Below are positions 1 to 7,600 of a DNA stretch of 9,875 bases, one piece after another. Position numbers and translations under genes: made by a program. The first letter of the stretch is position 1; every line of letters begins with the position of its first letter. Below the pieces are notes generated by a model that was not told where the DNA came from, did no database searches, and was given only the letters and a program-made list of their open reading frames with translations. Source of the DNA: JBFYKJ01 sp041306005 (GTDB lineage: Archaea > Altiarchaeota > Altiarchaeia > JAFGQM01); contig JBFYKJ010000090.1 of the NCBI GenBank assembly GCA_041306005.1, positions 1-9,875 of the forward strand. Reading direction: 5' to 3'.

Positions 1-1096
1 AAATGAGGTCTATCTCGGTCGCCGGCATCAGGCGCACTATGGGGGACTTTAGGTATTTGCCCTCAATCCCCGTCGGGGATATCTCCGCATACAGCCCTCC
101 GTCGGTCTTGATGTCGCTGAAGCGTATTACCCTGTTGGCAACTGTCTTGCTTGCAAGCACATCGCCGTTCAAATCCTTGAGAGCGACGTTTAAGGTGGTG
201 CACTTTGTGCCGCCGGAAACCTGCACCCTGACACTGGCCCCGCAGTCGCGTACGCAGTCGTTCTGCTCGCCATAGCCGCAGATGCCGTCGCCGCATCTCA
301 AACACGCGCCGCAGTCCTCCGGGCAGGTGTAGCAGTCCTCGCTCATGAAACACATCCCGTTGCCGCACACTTCCCGCTGGCGCACATTCTGCGAGCCCAT
401 CATCAAGAAGCCAACAACCATTATGCAGATGAAAGCAAACACGAACGCGAACACGGACGGCTCAATCCCTAACTTTTCCAATATGCCGGGCTTTTTGGCT
501 TTCGAGGGCGCATTCGTCTGCCGGTAGGCGATATACCAGACTATCAGCGGGAACGCTACTATCGGGAACATTATCAGGGAGCATGTCAACCAGCTGGCCG
601 AGCCGCAGGAGCGGATTAGGGAGATCAGCACGCAAAGGCTTACTAGGAGCAGGGCGTAAAAGAAGTTTGTCCTGCGCTCCTTGTCCTTTTCCACGCGCAT
701 GACGGCTACCGGCAGCAGCAGCCACAGCGCGGGGAAGACCAGTATCACCGCCATGGAGAGACTATAGGGCACAAACGCCGGGTTCCGGTTTAAAACCATC
801 GCCGGCAGGGCGAGAACGATGAACTCCAGTATCCCGGCGCAGTAAAGCAGCTTCATGTTGCGGTGTGACAGCGCAATGGCAATGGCTATCGAAAAGGAGA
901 GCATAAGCAGCAGCGAGATGAATTCCCTGCCGGGTTCCAGCGGCCCGGGGGGTGTGAAGAACGGCACCGCAAGCAGGACTAGGGAGAGGGCCGTCACTGC
1001 CAATATCGCGATCCAGAGCAAGTGCGCCGGTATTGCGGGCTTTGCGGGTCCAGCCGCCTTATCGGGGCTTATGCCGGCTTTGGGGGGTCTTGCCAT
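1..1096 (-). CDS. Seven-helix membrane protein with extracellular Cys-rich motif and beta-rich C-terminus (partial, runs off left edge)
   Basis: The frame is open from an ATG at 1096 to the window edge (365 codons visible, no stop), so the C-terminus is missing. I do not recognise a named family. I see seven hydrophobic segments at about residues 23-47, 59-76, 83-102, 110-133, 144-161, 168-191 and 215-234. The loops after helices 2, 4 and 6, and the N-terminus, are rich in Lys/Arg, so the positive-inside rule gives N-in and C-out. Residues 244-285 hold ten Cys in two related units, CGNGMC...EDC..CPEDC (244-262) and CGDGIC...DC...DC (268-285), linked by Cys265. C-G-[N/D]-G-x-C units of this kind recur in archaeal surface proteins and are probably disulfide-bonded. 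From about residue 287 the sequence turns beta-like (alternating V/T/S, then a DLNGD turn at 308-312), which may be an Ig-like or carboxypeptidase-regulatory-like domain. The start has no Shine-Dalgarno site. Confidence is high for the gene and low for any function. Confidence 0.82.
   Translation of the reverse strand, partial: MARPPKAGISPDKAAGPAKPAIPAHLLWIAILAVTALSLVLLAVPFFTPPGPLEPGREFISLLLMLSFSIAIAIALSHRNMKLLYCAGILEFIVLALPAMVLNRNPAFVPYSLSMAVILVFPALWLLLPVAVMRVEKDKERRTNFFYALLLVSLCVLISLIRSCGSASWLTCSLIMFPIVAFPLIVWYIAYRQTNAPSKAKKPGILEKLGIEPSVFAFVFAFICIMVVGFLMMGSQNVRQREVCGNGMCFMSEDCYTCPEDCGACLRCGDGICGYGEQNDCVRDCGASVRVQVSGGTKCTTLNVALKDLNGDVLASKTVANRVIRFSDIKTDGGLYAEISPTGIEGKYLKSPIVRLMPATEIDLI
242..367 (-). 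other. Cys-rich double motif region within the membrane protein
   Basis: This encodes residues 244-285 of the seven-helix protein, with Cys at 244, 249, 255, 258, 262, 265, 268, 273, 281 and 285. The first unit reads C-G-N-G-x-C-x5-C-x2-C-x3-C and the second C-G-D-G-x-C-x7-C-x3-C, so they look like diverged copies. The region follows the last membrane helix by about ten residues and is predicted to lie outside the cell. Disulfide formation or metal binding is inference; the sequence shows only the spacing. Confidence 0.7.
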
Positions 1097-1120
1097 TTTG
1101 CGGCAGTTTAAGGGCTGGTG

Positions 1121-1157
1121 AAATAAAAACCGCCGGCCATTGCAGTTGAACAACGGC
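1121..1157 (-). terminator. Possible hairpin plus T-run, also a candidate TATA box
   Basis: Read on the minus strand, a 7-bp stem (GCCGTTG/CAATGGC, one G-U pair, 8-nt loop, 1136-1157) lies 31 nt after the stop of the upstream SleB-like gene. It is followed by CGGCGG and then TTTTTATTT (1121-1129). A T-run suits archaeal termination. The same T/A-rich block is centred about 29 bp before the ATG at 1096, where a TATA box would lie for a leaderless transcript of the membrane-protein gene. I cannot tell which role applies, and both are possible. Confidence 0.4.
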
Positions 1158-1188
1158 GGACACCAGCTGCCACTTATCCGGCGCTGTC

Positions 1189-2283
1189 TTACTCTGCGGC
1201 GTTCTCAGCCGGAGCCGCCGGCTTTTTTACCGGAGTCGGAGTCGCCGGCTTTGCGACTATTATCGCCTTGTGCGCCTTCGCGGACTTGTCGCTCCACACA
1301 GTCGTGCTGACATGCTTTGCATCCCAGTCTGAAGGTAGTCTGGGCCGTCTCAGGACCGGCCTGCCCTTCTCGTCAAACATCGGGTTCCCGTTCTCATCAG
1401 TCTCCACATCCGAGGTGTAGAAGAACCTGCCGTCCTTATGCGGGTCTATGGGCTTTTCCCAGTTCTCGTCCACGAACTTCCCGGCTTCGGCCAGCTTCGC
1501 ATGCCACCTGCGACTCGTTTCCGGGTCTTCGTCCCTCACCAGCCTTATGTTCCGCTCCCTAAGGCCCTGGTACTCACTCGGGTCAAGGACCGTATGATAA
1601 ATACTGAGCTTCTCTTCCGCGGTCAGCGGCGCCAGCCCCTGTTCCTTTCGCTTCGCATCCCCCTTATCGAACCGCTCCTGCGCCCTGACCTTCACGCTAT
1701 TGAGGACGCGGGAGTACACCTCGGGCGTAGGCTCCGCGAACCCGACTTCCACCGCGAGCATCGTCGCGAGCTTCTGGCGAAGCTCCCAGTCCATCTTGTG
1801 TAGCGAAGGCACTGGAGGCTCAATTTGGAGCGCGTAGCCCTTTGCGGCACCCCGGCGTACAAGGGATTCCTTCATCATCTTCTCAAGACGCGGGTTTACC
1901 AAGGCCGTGGTCGGCTCGACGCCCCCGTACGGCTCATAGGTCTCAAAGGAAGGGGGGCCGAGACGGAAGGGCGTGTTCTCTATCATCCTCAAACGTATCT
2001 GGGCGGTCAGCGCGAAAACCGGAATTGCGACTGCGGCAGTGAGGGCGGCAAGAGTCCCCACCGCCCTGAGCCTTCGCCCGCGGGTCCTCCTTATCAGCTC
2101 TTCGGCGGGCACTTCCGTGAACCTCTCGGCAGGATGCCAATGCATGCCGCTGTAAAGCACGTTCCCCCGGCCCTGACGGAGCTGAACGAGCGGCTCTTCC
2201 AAATGCGCTTTCAATATCGGCCCGTGCGGGCCTATCTCTGCATTGCGGATTTCAAAGCTCGGCTTTTGGTAGGGTTTTCTCAT
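1189..2283 (-). CDS. Membrane-anchored SleB-like (Hydrolase_2-type) putative cell-wall hydrolase, paralogue 2
   Basis: A 364-residue protein. I start it at the ATG at 2283 (MRKPYQKP) rather than the in-frame GTG at 2361, because the earlier start would overlap the upstream gene by 46 bp; the ATG leaves a 32-bp gap. Layout: a cytoplasmic part (1-72) ending in a basic run (RRTRGRRLR, 66-73), one hydrophobic helix (about 74-95), a linker, then a domain from about 165. That domain shows the order of features in the SleB family: a helix with Glu179 in LAVEVG, the place of the family's catalytic Glu; an aligned helix with VLNS; YQGL at 238-241; a strand with RFFYT at 286-290; and GRPV-x9-W at 307-320. 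The C-terminal 25 residues are Pro/Ala/Lys-rich. The neighbouring 280-residue protein shares this order, including identical GRPV-to-Trp spacing, so I infer a tandem duplication. Known family members cleave peptidoglycan; the substrate here is unknown. The fold call is by eye and moderately sure. Confidence 0.7.
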   Translation of the reverse strand: MRKPYQKPSFEIRNAEIGPHGPILKAHLEEPLVQLRQGRGNVLYSGMHWHPAERFTEVPAEELIRRTRGRRLRAVGTLAALTAAVAIPVFALTAQIRLRMIENTPFRLGPPSFETYEPYGGVEPTTALVNPRLEKMMKESLVRRGAAKGYALQIEPPVPSLHKMDWELRQKLATMLAVEVGFAEPTPEVYSRVLNSVKVRAQERFDKGDAKRKEQGLAPLTAEEKLSIYHTVLDPSEYQGLRERNIRLVRDEDPETSRRWHAKLAEAGKFVDENWEKPIDPHKDGRFFYTSDVETDENGNPMFDEKGRPVLRRPRLPSDWDAKHVSTTVWSDKSAKAHKAIIVAKPATPTPVKKPAAPAENAAE

Positions 2284-2315
2284 ATTGGTATCAAGAATCC
2301 GTCTCGCTATTATTA

Positions 2316-3158
2316 TCAGGAATCCATCTCGCAGGTGAATAGCTTGTACTCGACGCCCCACGGGGACTTGTAGGTATGCACCTTCTGGTTCGCGCCCTTC
2401 TTCAGCCAGGACTCCGGCGGGGAGGTTAAAGTCACGACTGGCCTGCCGTTTTTCATGGGCATTACGGAGGTCATCATATAAAAGTGCGTCGGGGCGCTCG
2501 CGGCGGGGGCCGGGTCGGCCACAAGGCGGTCCACGAGTTCTAGGTTGTCGGCATAGTCGTCGGCTACGCCGCCCAGCCGCTTGTCCTGGTGCGGCAAGCC
2601 CAGCGCCTGGTAGTGGCGCTCGTTGAGTATCTTCTCAATAGTCTTGTCCTTCCATCCGGGCTTCTGGGAACGGGCGATGACGCTGGCCGCCACCGCCTCG
2701 CGGACCTCAAGCGGCGCGTGCGGGACCTCGAGGGAGATCATACTCGCCCAGCGCTGCCTGACGGCGGAGCTGACGTTGAACGGGGGCGATTGCTGCAAAA
2801 CCGGCGCGGGCCTCTCCATCCTTTTTGACACGCTAATGCGGACCACGTTTTTTTCGCCTGTCGATGCTCGCGCGGTGCGCATGGTCTCGGCCGCGGCAAT
2901 TTGCCGCGGCTCAAGCGGCCTGGCCTTCGGCATTATACGGCCGGTGACAAGGGTCGGCACGAGCGCGGCCGCCCCGAATGCGGCCGTTATCCTGCTCCAT
3001 CTAGGTTTCTTAGAAATCGTGCCGGGGCTGTCATACCGCACGCCAGATTCCAAGTACTTCTTAAGCGCAGCCGGGTTCCGCTTTCGTGCAGGCGCCTTAT
3101 ATGCCGGGTTGCGCGTGCGCGGCGGCACGGGCTTTTGGGGCTCGAATTGGTTCGCCAT
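2316..3158 (-). CDS. Membrane-anchored SleB-like (Hydrolase_2-type) putative cell-wall hydrolase, paralogue 1
   Basis: A 280-residue protein starting at the ATG at 3158; no Shine-Dalgarno site is visible. The first 55 residues are basic and Pro-rich, followed by a modest hydrophobic segment (about 57-72) that is probably a membrane anchor with the rest outside. The domain at about 134-275 resembles SleB/Hydrolase_2: SLEV with Glu144 at the expected catalytic position, then EVREAVAASVIAR (151-163), which matches the family's A-V-A-x-V-x-x-x-R helix; HYQALG (182-187), where the family has a Q-F motif; THFYMM (224-229) for the late G-A-T-H-Y-type strand; Trp251; and a final VH...F stretch (260-274) like the family's G-H-x-F ending. 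It lies 43 bp after the small upstream gene and 32 bp before its paralogue, so co-transcription is likely. Bacterial relatives degrade peptidoglycan in spore germination or phage lysis. A role in host or competitor wall cleavage, or in remodelling the cell's own envelope, is only inference. Confidence 0.72.
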   Translation of the reverse strand: MANQFEPQKPVPPRTRNPAYKAPARKRNPAALKKYLESGVRYDSPGTISKKPRWSRITAAFGAAALVPTLVTGRIMPKARPLEPRQIAAAETMRTARASTGEKNVVRISVSKRMERPAPVLQQSPPFNVSSAVRQRWASMISLEVPHAPLEVREAVAASVIARSQKPGWKDKTIEKILNERHYQALGLPHQDKRLGGVADDYADNLELVDRLVADPAPAASAPTHFYMMTSVMPMKNGRPVVTLTSPPESWLKKGANQKVHTYKSPWGVEYKLFTCEMDS

Positions 3159-3201
3159 GTGTCAATAGCTTGCTGTTAGTTTGATCCAACGCGATCCGGC
3201 C

Positions 3202-3381
3202 CTACGCGTACATCCCAAGCGTGGTCTGCGCGGTAGGCTCCGAGGGTGCGGCTTTCGGGGCTGGGGGGGCCTTTGGCTCAATCGATTCAATCGGCGCGAT
3301 CGCAATCGTAGGCGGCTCGCAGTAGTCAAGCGAGAGGGGTATGCGCCTGAGGACCTGCCGTCGTATCGTGGTGGCTATCAT
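3202..3381 (-). CDS. Small Pro/Ala-rich protein of unknown function (59 aa)
   Basis: This is a 59-codon frame from the ATG at 3381 to the TAG at 3202-3204. The protein begins MIATTIRRQVLRRIP, has Tyr20-Cys21, and then becomes Pro/Ala/Glu-rich (about 35-51, PKAPPAPKAAP), ending in TLGMYA. It has no signal peptide or membrane helix. I do not recognise it. Support comes from its position: it fills the space between the divergent promoter region and the two SleB-like genes, on the same strand and 43 bp before the next start. Its Pro/Ala-rich segment resembles the C-terminal tail of paralogue 2 only in composition. It could be a small operon-leading protein or a chance frame in GC-rich DNA. Confidence 0.5.
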   Translation of the reverse strand: MIATTIRRQVLRRIPLSLDYCEPPTIAIAPIESIEPKAPPAPKAAPSEPTAQTTLGMYA

Positions 3382-3495
3382 CTTAAATCGTGCCCTGCTT
3401 TATTCTCGATTCGCGCTGCCTGTGTTATTTATGCTTGGAAAGTCTAAAAAGGCTTGCAGCCGGGGGCGGCTGCGCAGGTGCAGGAAATCGCGATC
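3382..3495. promoter_or_regulatory. Divergent promoter region between the envelope operon and map
   Basis: This 114-bp spacer separates the minus-strand genes from map and contains the most AT-rich local stretch (about 3421-3450). On the minus strand CATAAATAA (3425-3433) is a TATA candidate about 48 bp before the ATG at 3381. On the plus strand TCTAAAAAGG (3443-3452) is a TATA candidate about 49 bp before the map ATG. Both would give leaders of roughly 20-25 nt. An AGGTG at 3476-3480 could be a weak Shine-Dalgarno site for map, though 15 nt is a long spacing. Confidence 0.45.
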
Positions 3496-4374
3496 ATGGA
3501 CGCTGAAAAATACATCGAGGCCGGGAGGATAGCTTCTGAAGTCCGGGAGTGGAGCCGGGGCCTCGTCAAGGCGGGGGCAAAGGCGCTCGACATCGCCGAA
3601 GCGGTCGAGAAGAGGATTAAGGACAAGGGCGCAGGCATCGCATTCCCGTGCAACGTCTCGCTCAACGACGTCGCCGCGCACTACACGCCGTTCCTCAAGG
3701 ACGAGCTCATTCTCACGAAAGACGACGTCGTCAAGATCGACCTGGGGGCCCACGTCGACGGTTATATCGCCGACACCGCTTACACGATTGACTTATCAGG
3801 AAAGCACAAAGACCTGGTAAAGGCCAGCGAGGAAGGCCTTGCCGCGGCGATATCCAAGGTGCGCGCGGGCGTCTCAGTCTCGGAAATCGGCGACGCCGTC
3901 GAGAAGGCCATAAAGGCGCGCGGCTTTAGGCCCATTGAAAACCTCACGGGCCATCAGCTCGACGAGTACAACCTGCACGGCGGCATGCCAATACCGAGCA
4001 TCAAGGTCCCATTCGACAAGCCCCTCGAGGAAGGGCAGGTTTTTGCAATCGAGCCGTTCGCCACAAACGGCCGCGGGCGCGTCATAGAGGGCAACAGGAC
4101 CGAGATATACTCGTACTTAAGGAGCGTCCCGACCCGCCTGCCTGAAGGCAAGAAGATCATGCAATTCGCCGAAGAAAGGCATGGCATGCCGTTCCCCGAA
4201 AGGTGGTTCTCGGACATGAACCCGCTCAAGGTAAAGATGGCGCTGAGGGAACTTACCCAAAGGGGCGCATTGCATGGCTACCCAGTCCTGCACGAGGTGG
4301 AAAGGGGCCTTGTGAGCCAGGCAGAGCACACTGTGATTGTGGAGAAGGGCGGGTGCGTGGTGACGACTAAGTAA
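3496..4374 (+). CDS. map: Methionine aminopeptidase, type II (archaeal)
   Basis: This cytoplasmic dinuclear metallopeptidase removes the initiator Met from new proteins when the second residue is small. I choose the ATG at 3496 (MDAEKYIEAG), giving 292 residues, close to the usual archaeal length of about 295. The TTG at 3454 would add 14 residues (MQPGAAAQ...) without family support. The pita-bread fold residues are all present: His62 in AAHYTP, Asp82 in IDLGAHVDG, Asp93 in IADTAY, His153 in TGHQLDEYNLHGG, Glu186 in FAIEPFA and Glu277 in QAEHTV. These sit almost exactly where the Pyrococcus enzyme has its ligands. The long segment between Glu186 and Glu277 is the helical insertion that marks type II enzymes. 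It is the only plus-strand gene in the window, divergent from the envelope genes and convergent with the 5S gene 57 bp away. Nothing looks unusual. Confidence 0.97.
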   Translation: MDAEKYIEAGRIASEVREWSRGLVKAGAKALDIAEAVEKRIKDKGAGIAFPCNVSLNDVAAHYTPFLKDELILTKDDVVKIDLGAHVDGYIADTAYTIDLSGKHKDLVKASEEGLAAAISKVRAGVSVSEIGDAVEKAIKARGFRPIENLTGHQLDEYNLHGGMPIPSIKVPFDKPLEEGQVFAIEPFATNGRGRVIEGNRTEIYSYLRSVPTRLPEGKKIMQFAEERHGMPFPERWFSDMNPLKVKMALRELTQRGALHGYPVLHEVERGLVSQAEHTVIVEKGGCVVTTK

Positions 4375-4400
4375 TACCCAATAGTGAATTAGCCGGGTAT
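4374..4400 (+). terminator. Weak hairpin after map
   Basis: A 6-bp inverted repeat (ATACCC at 4374-4379, GGGTAT at 4395-4400) spans the map stop codon with a 15-nt loop. There is no T-run after it. It lies in the short space between the convergent map and 5S genes, so a terminator is expected here, but the sequence support is weak. Confidence 0.2.
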
Positions 4401-4431
4401 AGAGCTTCGCTTAATCCAAGTAGAATGAGGT

Positions 4432-4546
4432 GTCAACAGCGTCTCGGACTTCCCACGCATGGCGCAGTACCAACCGAATCGCTGGGGTTCTTAACTTCTG
4501 GGTTCGAGATGAGACCAGGTGGTTACCCCCCGCTATGGCCGTTGAC
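4432..4546 (-). rRNA. rrf: 5S ribosomal RNA
   Basis: The minus strand reads GTCAACGGCCATAGCGGGGG at its 5' end and GACGCTGTTGAC at its 3' end. The two ends pair in a 9-bp helix I (4538-4546 with 4432-4440, one G-U pair). Inside it are the conserved 5S elements CTCATCTCGAACCCAGAAG followed by TTAAG (loop B, helix III and loop C region). The length is about 115 nt; mature ends may differ by one or two bases. It stands alone with no 16S or 23S gene nearby, as in several archaeal groups with scattered rRNA genes, and has its own promoter just upstream. Confidence 0.95.
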
Positions 4547-4564
4547 GCTTAATTTGAGCCTTAA

Positions 4565-4581
4565 GGTATAAAAAGGTTGTT
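4565..4581 (-). promoter_or_regulatory. TATA box (and possible BRE) of the 5S rRNA gene
   Basis: On the minus strand AACAACCTTTTTATACC contains TTTTTATA (4567-4574), centred 24-25 bp before the inferred 5S 5' end at 4546. This is the standard spacing of an archaeal TATA box to a start site. The preceding AACAACC may serve as the TFB recognition element. The match in sequence and spacing makes this the best-supported promoter in the window. Confidence 0.75.
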
Positions 4582-4583
4582 TA

Positions 4584-4599
4584 AAGGCCTTAGGGCCTT
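4584..4599 (-). terminator. Perfect hairpin after the giant surface-protein gene
   Basis: AAGGCC-CTAA-GGCCTT is a 6-bp perfect stem with a 4-nt loop, 41 nt after the giant gene's stop and just before the 5S TATA box. On the minus strand TTTAAACAACC and then TTTTT follow. It could end the giant gene's transcript, with the following T-run doubling as part of the 5S TATA element. A second inverted repeat, AAGACC/GGTCTT (4620-4641, 10-nt loop), overlaps the stop codon. Confidence 0.45.
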
Positions 4600-4639
4600 G
4601 TCCCGCCCAGTCCGGCCTCAAGACCTCTCAGTAGGGGTC

Positions 4640-7600
4640 TTAGAACCTCTCTATCTGCTTTATGCTCGGGTGAACGTTCCTAAGCTGCACCCTCTGCAGG
4701 GAAGCCGCCCTTCGCTCTATGTCGCTCTTGCCGGTGGCATACCGGGGCGCTTCGGATGGCGCAAGGACCGCTCTCCTGAGCGCCGGGGCTGCAGTGACCA
4801 TGCCCTCATCGTCCTCTATCTCCGGGAAATACGGCCATCCGTCCTCCTCCCTTCTCCTGCGCCTCCAAGCCGCAAGCAGGAACAATGTCAGTATTATCAA
4901 CAGCAGGAGCAGGAGCCATATCCACTGGGCCGCGCCTGCCACAACCGCACCCGTCGGAGACCGGCCGCCCGGTTCCTCTTCCCCCGGCGGGGGGAGCTCG
5001 CGCTCAAGCAGCTCCTCGTCTATGAACTCGTCGAGGAGCCCCTCGTCAAAGGCATCGTAGCAGTAGAGCCGCGCCCTCAGCTGTATCCACTCCGGCGCCC
5101 GCGTGTCAAAGAGGAACGTCACGTTGTCGCCCTCCCGCTCAAGCCTGAATATCTCCTGCCCGATGAGGCGCGGGTTTGTCGCTATTAGCGCGTATGTCGT
5201 GTTGCAGTCGTCAAGCTTTGTAATCGTTATCCGCATCGTGTCGTTCGACGCGTTCATGAAGGTTATCCTGGCGCTGTCCTCGGTGCAGTTGCAGATGGAT
5301 GCGTTCTCGCCCGGCGGCTCCGGTAGGCCCATGTCGCCGGTGAGCACGTATATGCCCCAGGTGTCGCCCCCGTCATCATCGTCGTCATCGTCATCGCCGC
5401 CTGAAACTACGGACAACGTCGCCGTATCGCTGTCCCCGACTGTCGTGTTCAGCGTAGAGTTCGCCTCGACCTCGACAAGGTTCTCGTAGCTGCCGACTTG
5501 CGGCGCCAGCACATTAAGCGTTATAGTGAAGGTCCCGCCGACACTAAGGTTGTCCACATGCCATGTAAGCGGCGAAGTCGCGTTCGGCGCGGGCGTCGCG
5601 GAAACATACTGGAGGCCCGCGGGCAGGTAGTCGACGATCACCAGGCCGATGAGATCGGCGTCGCCCGTATTTGCCACCACTATCGTGAATGTGCCTGTCC
5701 CGCCGGGGGCTATCCGTGTGGCTGACGCCCTCTTTGTTATGTGTATCGCGGCCGTGTCTATCCCTATCGAGGCGGTGTCCGTGGCCGTGACGTTGTCGCC
5801 GTTGTACGGCTGGCCCTCGACCGTGACCGTGTTGATTAGGGTCCCGGTCGCGCCCTGCTCGACGATAACTGCCAGCTGCAGTGTCGTCGAGGCGCCGACG
5901 GCCAGCGGGCCGACATCGTCCCAGACTACGGTCCTGCCGGCGACGCTGCTTGCCGGCGGGGATGACGAAATGTAAGCCAGCCCTATCGGGAGCTGGTCTG
6001 TGACCCTAACGTGCTGCAGCGGGACAAGCCCGTTGTTTGTGACGGTGATGTCGAACGTTACCGTCCCGCCGGGAGCCACCCTACCCGCGGCAAGGCTGAC
6101 CTTCAGCGCGGAGATGCTCGCAGGGCACACCATTATCGAGATGGAGTCGCTGCCTGCCACGTCGTCGCCGTTTAGCGGGTGGCCGGTCACCGACACCGCG
6201 TTGGAAAGTGTGCTGCACGCCGTCGGCACGTAGTCGACTCTTGCGGTTATTGTTATCGCCGCCGCCTCGCCCGGCTGCAACGGGCCGGCCGTCCATCTTA
6301 TCGTCTGCCCGGATATGCTGGTGTAAGCCGGCGTGGAAGAGACGTAAGCAAGGCCTATGGGAAGCGTGTCGACGACATCCACAGAGTCAAGGACCACGCT
6401 CCCGTTGTTCGTCACGGTTATCGCGAATGTGACCTGGCCGCCCTGCGAGGCTGCATATGCGGTCTGGTCGACCTTTATCGCGCTCACGTCCGCCTGGCAG
6501 ACGATGACCTGCTCGACTGCCGTGTCGGTGACCTCAACGCCGTTAAGGGGGATGCCGAGGACATCGACTACGTTTGTCAGCGTGTCGCAGCCGGTGGGCA
6601 GGTAATCCACTTCCGCGGTCAGGTTTATGCTGGCCGTCTCGCCCGGCTGGAGCGGGCCGAGAGACCAAGTTATCGTGCTTCCCGAGATGCTTGTATAAGC
6701 GGGAGTTGAGGAGATATAGGCTAACCCCGCAGGCAGCTGGTCGGTGACAAAGACCTCATCCAGGACCACATCCCCCGTGTTCGTGACGTTTATCTCGAAT
6801 ATCACCTGCCCGCCCTGGGAGGCGGTGTACAGGGTCTGGTCGACCTTTACCGCATTCAGCCCGGCCTCGCAGACCGTGACCGCGACGGATGCCGTGTCGT
6901 TCACGTCGTCGCCGTTCTGCGGGTGCCCGAGGACGGATACCGTGTTCACCACCGTGATGCATCCCGTCAGCGGCTGGACGATGGTCTGCACGGTTATCGT
7001 CCTTGTCTCGCCGGGCTGCAGGAGCGGGATCGTCCAGGTCACCGTCTGCCCCGAGGCCAGGCCCGCGGGCGTAGATGCGCTGTATAAGAGGCCTGCGGGT
7101 ATCGTGTCCGTGACTAATACATTAGTAAGGTTGACATATCCGTTGTTCGTCACGTCTATCTCGAATGTGACGACGCCGCCCTGCGATGCTGGGGACGCCG
7201 TTATGTCGGCCTTTATCGTGGATATGCTGGCGTTGCAGACGCGGACTGTTTCAGTGTCGCTCGCCGAGACGTTGTCGCCGTTGTACGGCTGAGCCTGCAC
7301 GTCGACCGCATTCGTCAGCGTGTCGCATCCCGTGGGGACATAGTCCACCTCGGCCCTCAGCGTTATAGTCTGCACCTGGCCCGGTGCCAGCGGGCCTGCG
7401 ACCCATGTCAGCGTCTGGCCGCTTATCGCGGGCACGGGCGATGCTGAAACGTAAGATAATCCTACAGGCAGTATGTCTACTATTCTTACCGTCTGCAGGT
7501 CTGCGCTGCCGTTGTTCGTGACGTTTATCACGAAGTCGACAAACCCGCCCTGGGAGGCGAGGTAAGCCGTCTGGTCTACCTTTATCGCCCTCACGTCCGC

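Noticed and set aside
2284..2361. Upstream GTG start for the second SleB-like gene
   Set aside because: It would overlap the preceding gene by 46 bp; the ATG at 2283 leaves a normal 32-bp gap.
1825..2373. Plus-strand 182-residue frame opposite the second SleB-like gene
   Set aside because: It is antisense to a gene with clear domain and paralogue support, has no recognisable domain, and frames of this length are common opposite GC-rich genes.
2623..3168. Plus-strand 181-residue frame opposite the first SleB-like gene
   Set aside because: It lies antisense across nearly the whole coding region of a supported gene, with no motif or upstream signal of its own.
3454..3495. Upstream TTG start for methionine aminopeptidase
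   Set aside because: The added 14 residues (MQPGAAAQ...) are unlike archaeal family N-termini, whereas the ATG at 3496 gives the usual length and ligand positions.
3159..3495. Possible tRNA or other structured RNA near map
   Set aside because: I found no T-loop (GGTTCRA) or acceptor-stem pairing; the sequence is explained by the 59-codon frame and promoter elements.
4577..5188. Plus-strand 203-residue frame opposite the C-terminus of the giant protein
   Set aside because: Its composition reflects the reverse of the Arg, Leu and Glu-rich tail and anchor, and it would start inside the 5S promoter/hairpin region.
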